Of a stretch of 64,000 nt of DNA, positions 6,772-15,251 are shown piece after piece. The first letter of the stretch is position 1, and every line of letters begins with the position of its first letter. A model generated the notes under the pieces. The model had not been told where the DNA came from, did no database searches, and was given only the letters and a program-made list of their open reading frames with translations. Position numbers and translations under genes: made by a program. The DNA is taken from contig DFGI01000019.1 of assembly GCA_002371705.1 (NCBI GenBank), forward strand, positions 31,800-95,799. Reading direction: 5' to 3'. Source of the stretch: Bacteroidales bacterium UBA3754 (GTDB taxonomy: Bacteria; Bacteroidota; Bacteroidia; Bacteroidales; UBA1715).

Positions 6772-7025
6772 GAGCCTTTCAGGCTCATTATAATGGAGGC
6801 GCAGGAGCCTATTCTACGGCTATGCCGCAGGGAATTTCTGTCCGAGCCATTCGGGCTCTTTCCTCCATCGAATGCTTCTCCGATTAATAATTTCATGAAC
6901 AGCCTGAAAGGCTGCGACAAATATACCCCAATGGCATCGCCTTGGGCGCCCCAGGGCAATTCAATAGCAGAATTATGCTCATTGCTCCAATTATCTTCCG
7001 AGAGAATATGCAGCCAGAATGGCTG
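6772..7025. repeat. Cluster of REP-like short palindromes (intergenic stretch 6687-7155)
   Basis: This 469-nt stretch without a credible gene holds at least five imperfect palindromes: GAGCCTTTCAGGCTC (6772-6786), GAGCCATTCGGGCTC (6844-6858), CAGCCTGAAAGGCTG (6900-6914), the G/C-rich palindrome 6939-6957, and CAGCCAGAATGGCTG (7011-7025). The third and fifth share the following CGACA-ATATA-like extension, and the first and second are the same motif family in opposite orientation. This is the pattern of bacterial REP/BIME elements. Open frames on both strands here are by-products of the repeats. Confidence 0.7.
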
Positions 7026-7155
7026 CGACAGATATAGCTTGAATATTGCGACCATCATAGTATGCGATTCTTTGCGACAAAATTACAGATTTCTTACGGA
7101 AAAGCGGTAGCCATTAAAAATAAATCTGTATTTTCGTGAACAAAATTTTAAGGAT

Positions 7156-7803
7156 ATGAAAAACGGTAATCTAATCGTAAACATTATTTTCGGAGCGGCA
7201 ATTGTTTTGCTGTTCGTGCTGTATGCAAAAAAACCTTCTGCCGAGGCAGTAAAAGAACCTGTTACAACCGAAGTCGATACTTCGCTCGATGCTCTATTCG
7301 CCGACGAAGAAATGGTTGAGGCAAATTTCCCAATTGCATACGTAATTGTTGATTCGGTAATGCATAACTATTTGTATTATCAGAAGTTAGAGAAACAATA
7401 CCAAAATTTGGTTTCTTCGGAAGAAGCAAAATTGCAGAAGAAAGCGGAACAATTCCAAAAAGATGTTGAGGATTTTCAATATCAAATTGAGAAACGAATC
7501 ATTACGTCTGCCGACGCTCAGGCAAAAGAGGCGGAACTGGGGCAACGTCAGCAGAATTTGTACGCCGAACAACAGAAAAAACAACAGGAATTGGCTGTGA
7601 AAGAGCAAAAACTTCTTGACCAGCTGATTGACAGCGTTCACGCCTGCATTAAGTTCTACAATGCCGACGGCAAATACAAAATTATTCTGAACAATGCGTA
7701 CCAAAGCAGTGTGTTGTATGCCGAAGAGCAGTTGAACATCACCAACGACATTCTCAAGGTGATGAATGCACGATACAATGCGGCAATTCAAAAGAAAAAA
7801 TAA
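7156..7803 (+). CDS. OmpH/Skp-family periplasmic chaperone
   Basis: 215 residues: a single N-terminal membrane anchor or uncleaved signal (residues 7-23), a short linker, the beta-strand PIAYVIVDSV, then a long coiled coil rich in K, E and Q (about residues 75-165) and a final helix. This is the Skp/OmpH layout, in which a trimer holds unfolded outer-membrane proteins. The opening VNIIFGAAIVLLFVLYAKK suggests membrane tethering rather than a soluble protein. It precedes ubiX with a 28-bp palindrome in between. A weak RBS (AAGGAT) lies before the ATG. Confidence 0.85.
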   Translation: MKNGNLIVNIIFGAAIVLLFVLYAKKPSAEAVKEPVTTEVDTSLDALFADEEMVEANFPIAYVIVDSVMHNYLYYQKLEKQYQNLVSSEEAKLQKKAEQFQKDVEDFQYQIEKRIITSADAQAKEAELGQRQQNLYAEQQKKQQELAVKEQKLLDQLIDSVHACIKFYNADGKYKIILNNAYQSSVLYAEEQLNITNDILKVMNARYNAAIQKKK

Positions 7804-7810
7804 TATTCTA

Positions 7811-7838
7811 GTAGAGACGATGTGCACATCGTCTCTAC
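7811..7838. repeat. Perfect 28-bp palindrome between ompH-like gene and ubiX
   Basis: Half-site GTAGAGACGATGTG followed directly by its exact reverse complement. There is no T-tract, so it is not a typical terminator. Palindromes of the GTAGAGACG...CGTCTCTAC type are known as dispersed repeats in some bacterial genomes, and this looks like one. Confidence 0.8.
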
Positions 7839-7847
7839 ATTGAAAAA

Positions 7848-8399
7848 ATGAAAATCATCGTCGCTGTCACCGGTGCATCGGGCTCGTTGTACGCCCAATG
7901 TCTGTTCGACAAACTGAATGCCTTGCGTAGTCAGATTGATGAGGTGTGCGTGGTGTTTTCCAAAACGGCAAAAGATGTGTGGAAACACGAAATGCCTTCT
8001 GCTCCAAATATTTACGATTTTACAGAATATGCCGACGCGGATTTCTTTTCGCCGATAGCGTCGGGTTCGGCAAAATACGACGCAATGATTGTCTGTCCGT
8101 GCAGCGTTGGCACAATGGGACGGATAGCTCACGGAACTGCCGACACGCTCATCACCCGTTCCGCCGACGTTATGCTCAAAGAGCGACGAAAACTAATTCT
8201 CGCCGTCCGCGAAACGCCCTTCAGTTTGATTCATATTAAAAATATGGAGTTGGTTACTCTTGCTGGCGGAATAATTTGCCCGGCAAATCCGTCGTTTTAT
8301 TCAAACCCGCAAACCATTCAAGACGTGTGCAATACGGTGATAGACCGCATTATAGATTTGGTTGGTATTGAACATAATGGTTTTCGTTGGGGAAAATAA
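7848..8399 (+). CDS. ubiX: Flavin prenyltransferase UbiX
   Basis: 183 residues, normal length. The N-terminal VAVTGASGSLYA is the FMN-binding signature, and SADVMLKERRKLILAVRETPFS is the highly conserved UbiX core including the prenyl-phosphate-binding Arg/Glu. UbiX attaches a dimethylallyl group to FMN to make the prenylated cofactor needed by UbiD-type decarboxylases, here probably in a menaquinone-related or aromatic acid pathway. No ubiD is in this window. Annotation is secure. Confidence 0.95.
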   Translation: MKIIVAVTGASGSLYAQCLFDKLNALRSQIDEVCVVFSKTAKDVWKHEMPSAPNIYDFTEYADADFFSPIASGSAKYDAMIVCPCSVGTMGRIAHGTADTLITRSADVMLKERRKLILAVRETPFSLIHIKNMELVTLAGGIICPANPSFYSNPQTIQDVCNTVIDRIIDLVGIEHNGFRWGK

Positions 8400-8433
8400 A
8401 CGACTTTTAATGGTTGCATTCTTTTCTTTTTTC

Positions 8434-8441
8434 TATATTTG
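8434..8441 (+). promoter_or_regulatory. -7 promoter element of the FIVAR-repeat protein gene
   Basis: TATATTTG, exact consensus, 24 nt before the ATG at 8465, with GGTTGC about 18 nt upstream as a possible -33 element. Confidence 0.65.
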
Positions 8442-8464
8442 TGTAATTTGAAAATTTGCATCTT

Positions 8465-10180
8465 ATGAGAAAGATTTTATTATTTGTCAGTTCCGTTTTG
8501 ATTAGTTTTGGACTAAATGCGCAAGAAAGTCTAAAATTCAGCGAACTTGCTATACAACTGTCAGTTTCGGATTTTGTGCTGAAAAACACTGAGACGGGAA
8601 CTGAAGAAGGTCAATTTTCTGAGGATTTATATACTCAACTGTCGGAAGTAAACATTGCCGCGATTGCTATGCAACAGAATGCGGAAACTCAGTCCGACAT
8701 TGATGACATGGTGGGCATTTTAGATAATGCAATCCGTGAATATGCCGCATCAATTGTGTCATCAACCACAAGTGAGTTCGATATTGACGCGCTTTCGGAT
8801 GAAGTGACGGTTGCTACGTGGCTTTTGAGCGCATCGAAAGCGGGAACAAAGCAAGGACAATTTCCGCAGGAGCAATACAATGAATTGTATAATATAAAAC
8901 AGGATGCAAAATCCGCATTGAAATATGCTGAAAGCCAGAGCGAAATAGACGAAAACTACCAAACGCTTGTGGCAGCTGAGGAATCGTTTAAGGCTTCGGT
9001 TTATGAGGAAGATGTGGTGATAGCGCCAACCTACGACAATTCGTTGCTCAGCCAGGCAATCGACAAAGCCACGTTGTTGTTGGAAAGCACGACCTACGGC
9101 ACTGAAATCGGTCAGTATTCCGTAACCGAATATATGAATCTCTCGAAAGCGACGGAATCGGCAAAAACGATTCTCGCAAAGTCAAACAAGCAATCGGAAA
9201 TCGACAAGGAAGAAGCCGCTCTTACAAAGGCAATCCAAACGTACACCGACACAAAGGTTACGGAAGAAACGTATGTGAAGCCAGATTCTCCGTACAATGT
9301 TGGACAATTGTCGTCGAAAATTGAAACTGCCAATTATTATTTGGACAACACGACATACGGCACAAATGTGGGACAATATCCTATCGCGCAGTACAAAAAC
9401 TTGCTTGCCGAAACAGAAAAAGCAAGGGATTTGTTGACTTCGGCACAAAATCAGTCGGAAATTGATGCGCAAACAAGCGCGCTTGCTCAAGCAATTGACG
9501 AATACGTTGAATCGAAGCTAACAGAGTCATTACCACCACAATACGACGAAACATTCGACATCAATGTGATGGTGAACAACGAAAATTATGGAAAAACATA
9601 CGGCAGCGGTTCATATTCAAAACGGAATGTCCGTATAATTGCCTCTCCTGCAAGCGGTTATCACTTTGTGAAATGGGAAGACGGCAACGAGGATAATCCA
9701 AGGGACATTACGGTGACAAAAGACGAAGTGTATATGGCTGTTTTTGAAAAAATCACAGAACCAGTCACTGATTCAACACTTTACACTATAAATGCGGTGT
9801 CTATAGACGACCAGTTGGGACTTGTTCTCGGAAGTTCTAAAAATATTGCCTACGGTACAAAGATTACATTGATAGCGCAGGTGTCGTTCGATGGTTACCA
9901 TTTCGCTGGTTGGAGCGATGGAAATACCGAGAATCCACGTCAATTAACCGTTACGGAGGATAAAGTGATTGTGGCTCTGTTTGAAAATGGTTCTACGGCA
10001 ATAGAAGATCCTATCGTTGAAAACGACATTCAAATTATTCAGCGACAAATAGTTATGAATGGAGAGGCTCCTGTATACGTATATGACATTCTCGGTCGGA
10101 AAATTGCAAATAAGAATCTTTCGCAGGGTGTCTATTTGGTGTCGATGAATGGTAAAACCGCACGGGTATTTATTCAATAG
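8465..10180 (+). CDS. T9SS-exported surface protein with four FIVAR-like repeats and two InlB-type B-repeats
   Basis: 571 residues from the ATG at 8465. Signal peptide ending LISFGLNAQ; then four helical repeats of about 70 residues (roughly 8-82, 100-175, 193-265, 280-353), each with a GT.xGQ(F/Y) motif and QSEID near the end, resembling FIVAR/three-helix adhesin repeats. Two beta domains follow with the signatures GYHFVKWEDGNEDNPR and GYHFAGWSDGNTENPR, the divergent InlB B-repeat type. The last 55 residues (VYVYDILGRKI...GVYLVSMNGKTARVFIQ) form a type A T9SS sorting domain. A cell-surface adhesin or binding protein is inferred; no enzyme motif is visible. Its 3' end overlaps the convergent U32 gene by 11 nt. 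Confidence 0.85.
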   Translation: MRKILLFVSSVLISFGLNAQESLKFSELAIQLSVSDFVLKNTETGTEEGQFSEDLYTQLSEVNIAAIAMQQNAETQSDIDDMVGILDNAIREYAASIVSSTTSEFDIDALSDEVTVATWLLSASKAGTKQGQFPQEQYNELYNIKQDAKSALKYAESQSEIDENYQTLVAAEESFKASVYEEDVVIAPTYDNSLLSQAIDKATLLLESTTYGTEIGQYSVTEYMNLSKATESAKTILAKSNKQSEIDKEEAALTKAIQTYTDTKVTEETYVKPDSPYNVGQLSSKIETANYYLDNTTYGTNVGQYPIAQYKNLLAETEKARDLLTSAQNQSEIDAQTSALAQAIDEYVESKLTESLPPQYDETFDINVMVNNENYGKTYGSGSYSKRNVRIIASPASGYHFVKWEDGNEDNPRDITVTKDEVYMAVFEKITEPVTDSTLYTINAVSIDDQLGLVLGSSKNIAYGTKITLIAQVSFDGYHFAGWSDGNTENPRQLTVTEDKVIVALFENGSTAIEDPIVENDIQIIQRQIVMNGEAPVYVYDILGRKIANKNLSQGVYLVSMNGKTARVFIQ

Positions 10181-11966
10181 CGAAAATATTCATCTCGCAT
10201 TTGTCGCAGTTGAATTCCACACGGAATCTGTGCGATTTGTCGGATAGTTCCAATGGTTCGGCGTGTCCTTTCCTGCAAGCTCCCAGTTGGTAACGGATGC
10301 AGTATTTTGTGGTCATTAACGGCACATTTTTCCGATGTTCGCATTCAAATGCACGTTGCGTAATCTCCACTCCGTGACGACGGAAAAACTCCACAGCTTT
10401 CTGGTTTGCCACATTCAGGCGGAAATCCGTTGGCTCCGAGAGCGGAAATTGAACGTTGTTTTTAGACAATGATGTAATGTGTTGTGACTCAGCATCTACA
10501 ATGATTTTTGCCCGTAGCTTTTCACACGCATCCCGACGCAAAGAATTTATCTCGGAAATGGGAACGAAAGGTATTGCTTCGCCTTGACAATCAATTGACT
10601 CCAAGTAAAAAATGCTGTCGCCCATTTTCGAAATCTGCGAAAGAAACGTTTCTTTTTGGCGTTGTGGATTTTTCGCACGTTCCGTAATACCGCGTTCCAC
10701 TGTTACAGAATGTCCGTTCGAATCGGACAATGTGAGCGAATATGTTTTCTCTAAGAACTTGCACGCCGCTTTGATGGGCAATTTCCGAGGATGGTCGCTT
10801 TGGCTCAATTTTTTCTGAAATTCTATGTCGAAATTGCGCCAAATCTCCGTTCCTACAGGAATTTGTGCTTGCTTATTTAAAGTGATGCTTTCCCCGTTTA
10901 CTGCATTGACTTGAATACCAGAAAGTTCGTTATTTTTATCATAATAACAAAGTCCATCGCCATTGTGCAGAGGAATGGTTGTGAGGATTTGTAAGCCATT
11001 TTTCCCTTGCGATTCTACTTTCCCGATGTATTCTCCCTGTGATTTTGGAGAACGAATATTTGCAATTTTATTTTGTTGGGAATCAATGTAATATTCTGTG
11101 TAACCTCGAGTAAAGGTTTTATGTATGTCGGGAGTGAAAGTAGGGCTACAAATGCCCGTTGAACTTCGTTGGAAATCAGGATGTTTTGTAATAAAATTAT
11201 CTAATTTTGCACGAAAATACGCCGTCACATTTTCTACATAGTCTTCATCTTTCAACCGACCTTCAATTTTAAAACTTGTGATTCCAGCTAAAATCAACTC
11301 TTCCAGTTTGTTACCGAGGCTTAAATCCTTTGTGGAAAGAAAATACCCTTCACGAGGTTCACCTAACCCTTGCAATGTGTATTTGTGGCGGCACATCTGT
11401 GCACATTCGCCACGGTTTCCGCTCCGTCCAATGGCATATTCGCTCATATAGCATTGTCCGCTGTAGCAGACGCATAGTGCGCCGTGTATGAAAAATTCAA
11501 GAGGAACTGTTGTTTGCTGGGCTATTTCGGCTATTTGTTTCAGATTCAATTCCCGTGCGAGAACCACTTGCGAAAAGCCAACATGTTCAAGAAAAGCAAC
11601 CTTCTCGGGCGTGCGGTTGTTGAGCTGCGTGCTTGCATGGATGGGAATAGGAGGCAAGTTGCATTCCAACAAACCCAAATCTTGAATTATCAGAGCGTCG
11701 GTGTGGATGTCATATAATTTATGGGCAAGCTCAACTGCGTTGTCTATCTCGTTGTCGTACAATATGGTATTTAGCGCCACGTAAACCTTTACATTAAACT
11801 GGTGCGCATATTGAATCAATGCCGCAATGTCTTCAAGAGAATTTGCCGCAGCCGCCCGCGCCCCAAAGGCCGGAGCACCGATGTACACCGCATCGGCACC
11901 GTGGTTTATTGCCGCTATGCCGACTTGCAGATTTTTCGCAGGAGACAGTAATTCAAGATTTCGCAT
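10170..11966 (-). CDS. U32-family peptidase-like RNA hydroxylase (RlhA/TrhP type)
   Basis: 598 residues starting MRNLELLSPAKNL, the standard U32 opening (an upstream ATG at 11984 is less likely). The core motif GALCVCYSGQCYMSEYAIGRSGNRGECAQMCRHKY supplies the conserved cysteines, and FKIEGR is also present. Although called peptidases, characterised U32 proteins RlhA and TrhP are needed for hydroxylation of 23S rRNA C2501 or tRNA U34. The length and the C-terminal DUF3656-like region favour the longer RlhA type, but this is not certain. The gene is convergent with, and overlaps, the T9SS repeat protein. Confidence 0.9.
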   Translation of the reverse strand: MRNLELLSPAKNLQVGIAAINHGADAVYIGAPAFGARAAAANSLEDIAALIQYAHQFNVKVYVALNTILYDNEIDNAVELAHKLYDIHTDALIIQDLGLLECNLPPIPIHASTQLNNRTPEKVAFLEHVGFSQVVLARELNLKQIAEIAQQTTVPLEFFIHGALCVCYSGQCYMSEYAIGRSGNRGECAQMCRHKYTLQGLGEPREGYFLSTKDLSLGNKLEELILAGITSFKIEGRLKDEDYVENVTAYFRAKLDNFITKHPDFQRSSTGICSPTFTPDIHKTFTRGYTEYYIDSQQNKIANIRSPKSQGEYIGKVESQGKNGLQILTTIPLHNGDGLCYYDKNNELSGIQVNAVNGESITLNKQAQIPVGTEIWRNFDIEFQKKLSQSDHPRKLPIKAACKFLEKTYSLTLSDSNGHSVTVERGITERAKNPQRQKETFLSQISKMGDSIFYLESIDCQGEAIPFVPISEINSLRRDACEKLRAKIIVDAESQHITSLSKNNVQFPLSEPTDFRLNVANQKAVEFFRRHGVEITQRAFECEHRKNVPLMTTKYCIRYQLGACRKGHAEPLELSDKSHRFRVEFNCDKCEMNIFAIE

Positions 11967-12045
11967 ACTATTTGCTTTATCCAAGCAAATGTACGGAATT
12001 TAGTTTTTTACAACCAAACGGAAATTCTAAAATTAGGGGATTTTG

Positions 12046-12117
12046 TAGCGAATCCGGGATTCGAACCCGAATATCCACCGTGAGAGGGTGGTGTCCTAGC
12101 CATTAGACGAATTCGCC
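12046..12117 (-). tRNA. tRNA-Glu (anticodon CTC)
   Basis: On the minus strand: acceptor GGCGAAT / ATTCGCT, D-arm with GTCTAATGGCTAGGAC, anticodon stem CCACC / GGTGG around loop CTCTCAC (anticodon CTC), T-arm with loop TTCGAAT, discriminator A. 72 nt; CCA is not encoded. Confidence 0.95.
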
Positions 12118-12128
12118 ATAACACGATG

Positions 12129-12136
12129 CAAAAATA
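12129..12136 (-). promoter_or_regulatory. -7 promoter element of tRNA-Glu
   Basis: TATTTTTG on the minus strand, 12 nt before the mature 5' end. Confidence 0.55.
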
Positions 12137-12228
12137 AGAAGTTGTTTTTATTTTCCAAAGAATTTCCAATAATTGACTTAATGCATCGAAGAATCAGAGA
12201 ATGACATTTTTATCCATAACCATCAATT

Positions 12229-12304
12229 ATCGGCTCAAATATATGAAAAATCGGCTCAAATTTGTGCTGTTTTCTGAGCCGATTTTATGTAAAAATGAGC
12301 CGAT
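12229..12304. repeat. Symmetric array of four ATCGGCTCA / TGAGCCGAT sites at 21-nt spacing
   Basis: Two forward copies of ATCGGCTCA start at 12229 and 12250, and two inverted copies TGAGCCGAT start at 12275 and 12296. Within each pair the start-to-start distance is exactly 21 nt. It lies in the 538-nt gene-free stretch between tRNA-Glu and the Na/Pi symporter. Confidence 0.75.
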
Positions 12305-12485
12305 TTTGTGTAAATATGCCAAATGCTATTTTGACAAAGTCAAATCAATATCTTCCTTTTTTCAAATTCATTAATTACATCTGGATACTGTTCCAATTCT
12401 AATTTATACTCATTGTATATACTTAACCCGTTGTGCATTATTATAAAAACAAAAATTAACCACAAATTTTCCCATCTTTTCTGTT

Positions 12486-12593
12486 ACTTTCTGTCAACAG
12501 CGACAGAAAGTATCCAAAGAACGCCGGCGACGCTGCCTTCTCACTTTATCTGTCCTTTGTACAACAGTCATCCCGAACGAAGTGAGGGATCTC
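12486..12593. repeat. Probable dispersed non-coding repeat element
   Basis: A 10-bp inverted repeat ACTTTCTGTC / GACAGAAAGT (12486-12511) is followed by a relatively GC-rich segment and the sequence TCATCCCGAACGAAGTGAGG (within 12568-12593). Both parts resemble short repeats scattered in Bacteroidota genomes. A 74-codon frame running through it has no protein-like features. Nothing else recognisable was seen in 12305-12655. Confidence 0.5.
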
Positions 12594-12655
12594 ATTCCGT
12601 TTCTATTTTTAATGTTCTATATTTTCCCAAATGTTAAAAACAGTCTGCAGATGAA

Positions 12656-14392
12656 TTATTTGCGGCCAAAGGCCCGTTCGAGGTCTTGTGATACATTAAT
12701 CATAAAGTCACCCATATGCTCATACTCATTGACAATATCCATATAGTAAACACTTGTCTGATAGTTGTTGCCATCGTTTTCAATATCTTCGATGACCGCG
12801 TCACGAAGATTATTTCGCAAAGCATTGAGATGATCCTCTGCGCTATAAGCATTTGCAATATCGACAAGTTCACCCTTATGAGCCGAAGTCAGATTCTCAA
12901 TCATAACATCGTACGCCGCACTTACGGCACCAGCCATTAAGTTTAGATTCTTCAGCGCCTCTTTATTAAAACGTTTATTATGTATATTCTTTCTTGACAG
13001 GATACGGCTGATTGCCTCGCCCGAATCTCCCAAAGACTCTAATTCACCAATAATCTTATACATAGCCTTTATCTTGATGGAAGTGTTTTCGCTGATCTCC
13101 TCGGCTGATACACCGTTGAGGAATGTCGCTATCTCATACTCGATGCGGTCGGAAATCTCTTCATACTTCACAAGTTTCTTTCTCAACTCTTCGAATTTGT
13201 CAGTATCGGCCTCATTAATTGCATTTTGAGCATAAACAGCACCATTCTTTGAGATTTGTGCGAAATGGATAATCTCGTTAAATGCCTGCTCTATCAACAA
13301 CTCAGGAGTAGCCAGAGTGCCTGCCGAGATGTATTGTAAGCGGGACACCTCCTTATCCTGATTTTTCGGAGCAGGTATAATCCAACTCACAAACATAGCT
13401 ATCTGCTTGGTAAACCAAATCAGCAATAACGTATTGGTCAAATTAAATAGCGTATGTAGCATTGATAGACCATATAGTGCAGCAGTCCCTTCCGCCGCAT
13501 TTGAGTCTGTTACCATAAATCCATCTGCGGCGGGATTGGGCAGGCCGAACACGGTTTCTGTCACAAGTCCAACCAATTGTAAAAAGGGTTTAAAGAGCAT
13601 CAATACCCAAAGAACACCAAATACATTAAATATGGTATGTGACATTGCCGCACGCTTTGCCTGTGTATTTCCGACCGATGCGGCTATGTTTGCAGTGATA
13701 GTAGTACCGATATTCTCACCCAACACCATAGCACACGCCATCTGAAACGGTATCCATCCCATACTAAGCATAATAAGCGTAATAGCCATCGTTGCCGATG
13801 AGGATTGCAGTATGAGGGTTAATACCGTACCGAAGAGAAGAAACAGAAGTACAGACCCAAATCCGTGCGAAGACCACGTGCTGACAAACTCCAGTACCTG
13901 CGGTGTTTCTCGCAAGTCAGGCACCGAATCTTTCATAAATGAAAGACCAAGAAACAAGAGGCTGAAGCCAACGATTAGTTCTCCTATATTCTTGCGTTGG
14001 TCTTTTTTGGAGTTAGAAAAGAGAAATCCCAGCAACATTAAAGGTACGGCTAAAACAGAGATGTCGGCCTTGAAGCCCAGCCACGAAACCATCCAAGCCG
14101 TTACTGTTGTGCCAATATTGGCTCCCATAATCACCCCTATTACCTGAGTAAGGGTTAGAAGTCCTGCATTAACAAAACTAACAGCCATCACAGTGGTTGC
14201 CGATGAAGACTGAATAATAGTAGTTATGCCCAATCCTGTCATCACTCCCTTAAAGGAATTTGATGTCATGGCAGACAGGAATCCTCTTAACCTTTCGCCT
14301 GCGGCCTTTTGCAAACCCGAACTCATCGTGTTCATTCCGTAAAGGAACATGCCTAATGCTCCTAATAATGTAAAGATTTGTAATATACCCAT
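12656..14392 (-). CDS. Na+/phosphate cotransporter with C-terminal PhoU-like domain
   Basis: 578 residues. The N-terminal 340 residues hold two inverted repeats of the NptA/SLC34 fold, each with the QSSSAT signature (IIQSSSATTVMA near residue 60 and ILQSSSATMAIT near residue 200) and G-rich helices such as GVIMGANIGTTVTA. Residues about 350-578 are helical and resemble PhoU, as in many bacterial Na/Pi symporters. It imports phosphate with sodium across the inner membrane. It is divergent from a PhoB/PhoR-like pair with an 11-nt-period direct repeat in between, suggesting phosphate-responsive control. The GC and codon style of 12.6-16.5 kb looks slightly different from its neighbours, which might indicate transfer; this was judged by eye only. 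Confidence 0.92.
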   Translation of the reverse strand: MGILQIFTLLGALGMFLYGMNTMSSGLQKAAGERLRGFLSAMTSNSFKGVMTGLGITTIIQSSSATTVMAVSFVNAGLLTLTQVIGVIMGANIGTTVTAWMVSWLGFKADISVLAVPLMLLGFLFSNSKKDQRKNIGELIVGFSLLFLGLSFMKDSVPDLRETPQVLEFVSTWSSHGFGSVLLFLLFGTVLTLILQSSSATMAITLIMLSMGWIPFQMACAMVLGENIGTTITANIAASVGNTQAKRAAMSHTIFNVFGVLWVLMLFKPFLQLVGLVTETVFGLPNPAADGFMVTDSNAAEGTAALYGLSMLHTLFNLTNTLLLIWFTKQIAMFVSWIIPAPKNQDKEVSRLQYISAGTLATPELLIEQAFNEIIHFAQISKNGAVYAQNAINEADTDKFEELRKKLVKYEEISDRIEYEIATFLNGVSAEEISENTSIKIKAMYKIIGELESLGDSGEAISRILSRKNIHNKRFNKEALKNLNLMAGAVSAAYDVMIENLTSAHKGELVDIANAYSAEDHLNALRNNLRDAVIEDIENDGNNYQTSVYYMDIVNEYEHMGDFMINVSQDLERAFGRK

Positions 14393-14431
14393 AAAATGTA
14401 TAATTTTTCAATTGTAAAGTAATCGCAAGAT

Positions 14432-14453
14432 TGTTTCATGAATGTTTCATAAC
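14432..14453. promoter_or_regulatory. Pho-box-like direct repeat (TGTTTCAT, 11-nt period)
   Basis: TGTTTCAT occurs at 14432-14439 and again at 14443-14450. An 11-nt period of TGT-CAT half-sites is the layout of PhoB-type boxes. It lies between the divergent Na/Pi symporter and response regulator genes, just upstream of a near-consensus -7 element for the symporter (14415-14422, minus strand). Confidence 0.55.
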
Positions 14454-14519
14454 TATTAGGCTTTGATTAAATTCTACTACAATCTCGTTTCGGGTGCTCT
14501 GCTATTCGCCAAAACGATG

Positions 14520-14527
14520 TAATTTTG
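14520..14527 (+). promoter_or_regulatory. -7 promoter element of the response regulator gene
   Basis: TAATTTTG, exact TAnnTTTG match, 12 nt before the ATG at 14540, implying a very short leader. Confidence 0.5.
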
Positions 14528-14539
14528 CGGAGTAATTAT

Positions 14540-15250
14540 ATGATAGATATTATGGCAACAAATCGTATATTGATAGTGGATGACGAAGAGACCTTGTGTG
14601 AGGTTCTGAAACTAAATCTTGAAAATGAGGGCTATGACGTAGATACTGCTTTCAGTTCAGAGCAGGCACTTGGCTATAATCTGAAAGAATACTCGCTTAT
14701 CCTGCTTGATATTATGATGGGAGAGATTAGCGGTATAAAGATGGCAAAGATGCTGAAAGCCGATGTTGAAACGGCCGATATACCCATCATATTCTGTACT
14801 GCTCGCGACACAGAGGATGATATGATTATGGGGCTTAACCTTGGTGCCGATGACTATATTATGAAACCCTACACCGTTCGCAATGTCGTTGCCCGTGTCA
14901 AGAGTGTACTGCGCCGCACATCATCAAACAAAGTAGCGACCACTATCGTCGAAAAGCCTAATGTTCTGCAAGTGGACGGTTTGAAACTTGATCTTGAATT
15001 TAAGCGTTGCACGGTTGATGGCGAGGAGGTAAAACTCACTCGCAAGGAGTTTGAACTGCTGGTATATTTAGTGTCGCATCGTGGAAAAATCTGTTCGCGC
15101 GAACAGATACTAAGCCGTGTATGGAGCGACGAGGTGGTCGTATTAGACCGCACTATTGATGTCAATATCACCCGCATACGCTCGAAGATTGGAGCCTATG
15201 GCTCGTACATTGTAACCCGTTCAGGTTTTGGCTATGGCTTCCGAGATTAA
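14540..15250 (+). CDS. OmpR/PhoB-family response regulator
   Basis: 236 residues from the ATG at 14540, which follows GGAG by 7 nt; a second ATG at 14552 is possible if the predicted promoter start leaves no room for that RBS. The receiver domain (ILIVDDEETL, phosphoacceptor D57 in LILLDIMM, conserved Lys in DYIMKPY) is followed by a winged-helix DNA-binding domain (VKLTRKEFELLVYLVSHRGKICSREQILSRVW, DRTIDVNITRIRSKI). It acts as a DNA-binding transcription factor phosphorylated by the adjacent kinase. Position beside a Na/Pi symporter makes a PhoB role likely, but the gene could control another regulon. Confidence 0.93.
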   Translation: MIDIMATNRILIVDDEETLCEVLKLNLENEGYDVDTAFSSEQALGYNLKEYSLILLDIMMGEISGIKMAKMLKADVETADIPIIFCTARDTEDDMIMGLNLGADDYIMKPYTVRNVVARVKSVLRRTSSNKVATTIVEKPNVLQVDGLKLDLEFKRCTVDGEEVKLTRKEFELLVYLVSHRGKICSREQILSRVWSDEVVVLDRTIDVNITRIRSKIGAYGSYIVTRSGFGYGFRD

Positions 15251-15251
15251 A

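Noticed and set aside
6772..7025. Possible CRISPR array
   Set aside because: The repeats are short imperfect palindromes of several types with irregular spacing and mixed orientation, unlike direct repeats with uniform spacers; no cas genes are near. VapD is Cas2-related but is not evidence of CRISPR.
6738..7110. Two overlapping frames on opposite strands in the palindrome cluster
   Set aside because: Both consist of translated palindromes, with similar peptides repeated in each frame, no start signals and no family resemblance. The DNA-level repeats explain them.
12413..12637. 74-codon plus-strand frame
   Set aside because: It runs through a dispersed repeat (HPERSEGSHS is the usual translation of such repeats) and has no protein-like character.
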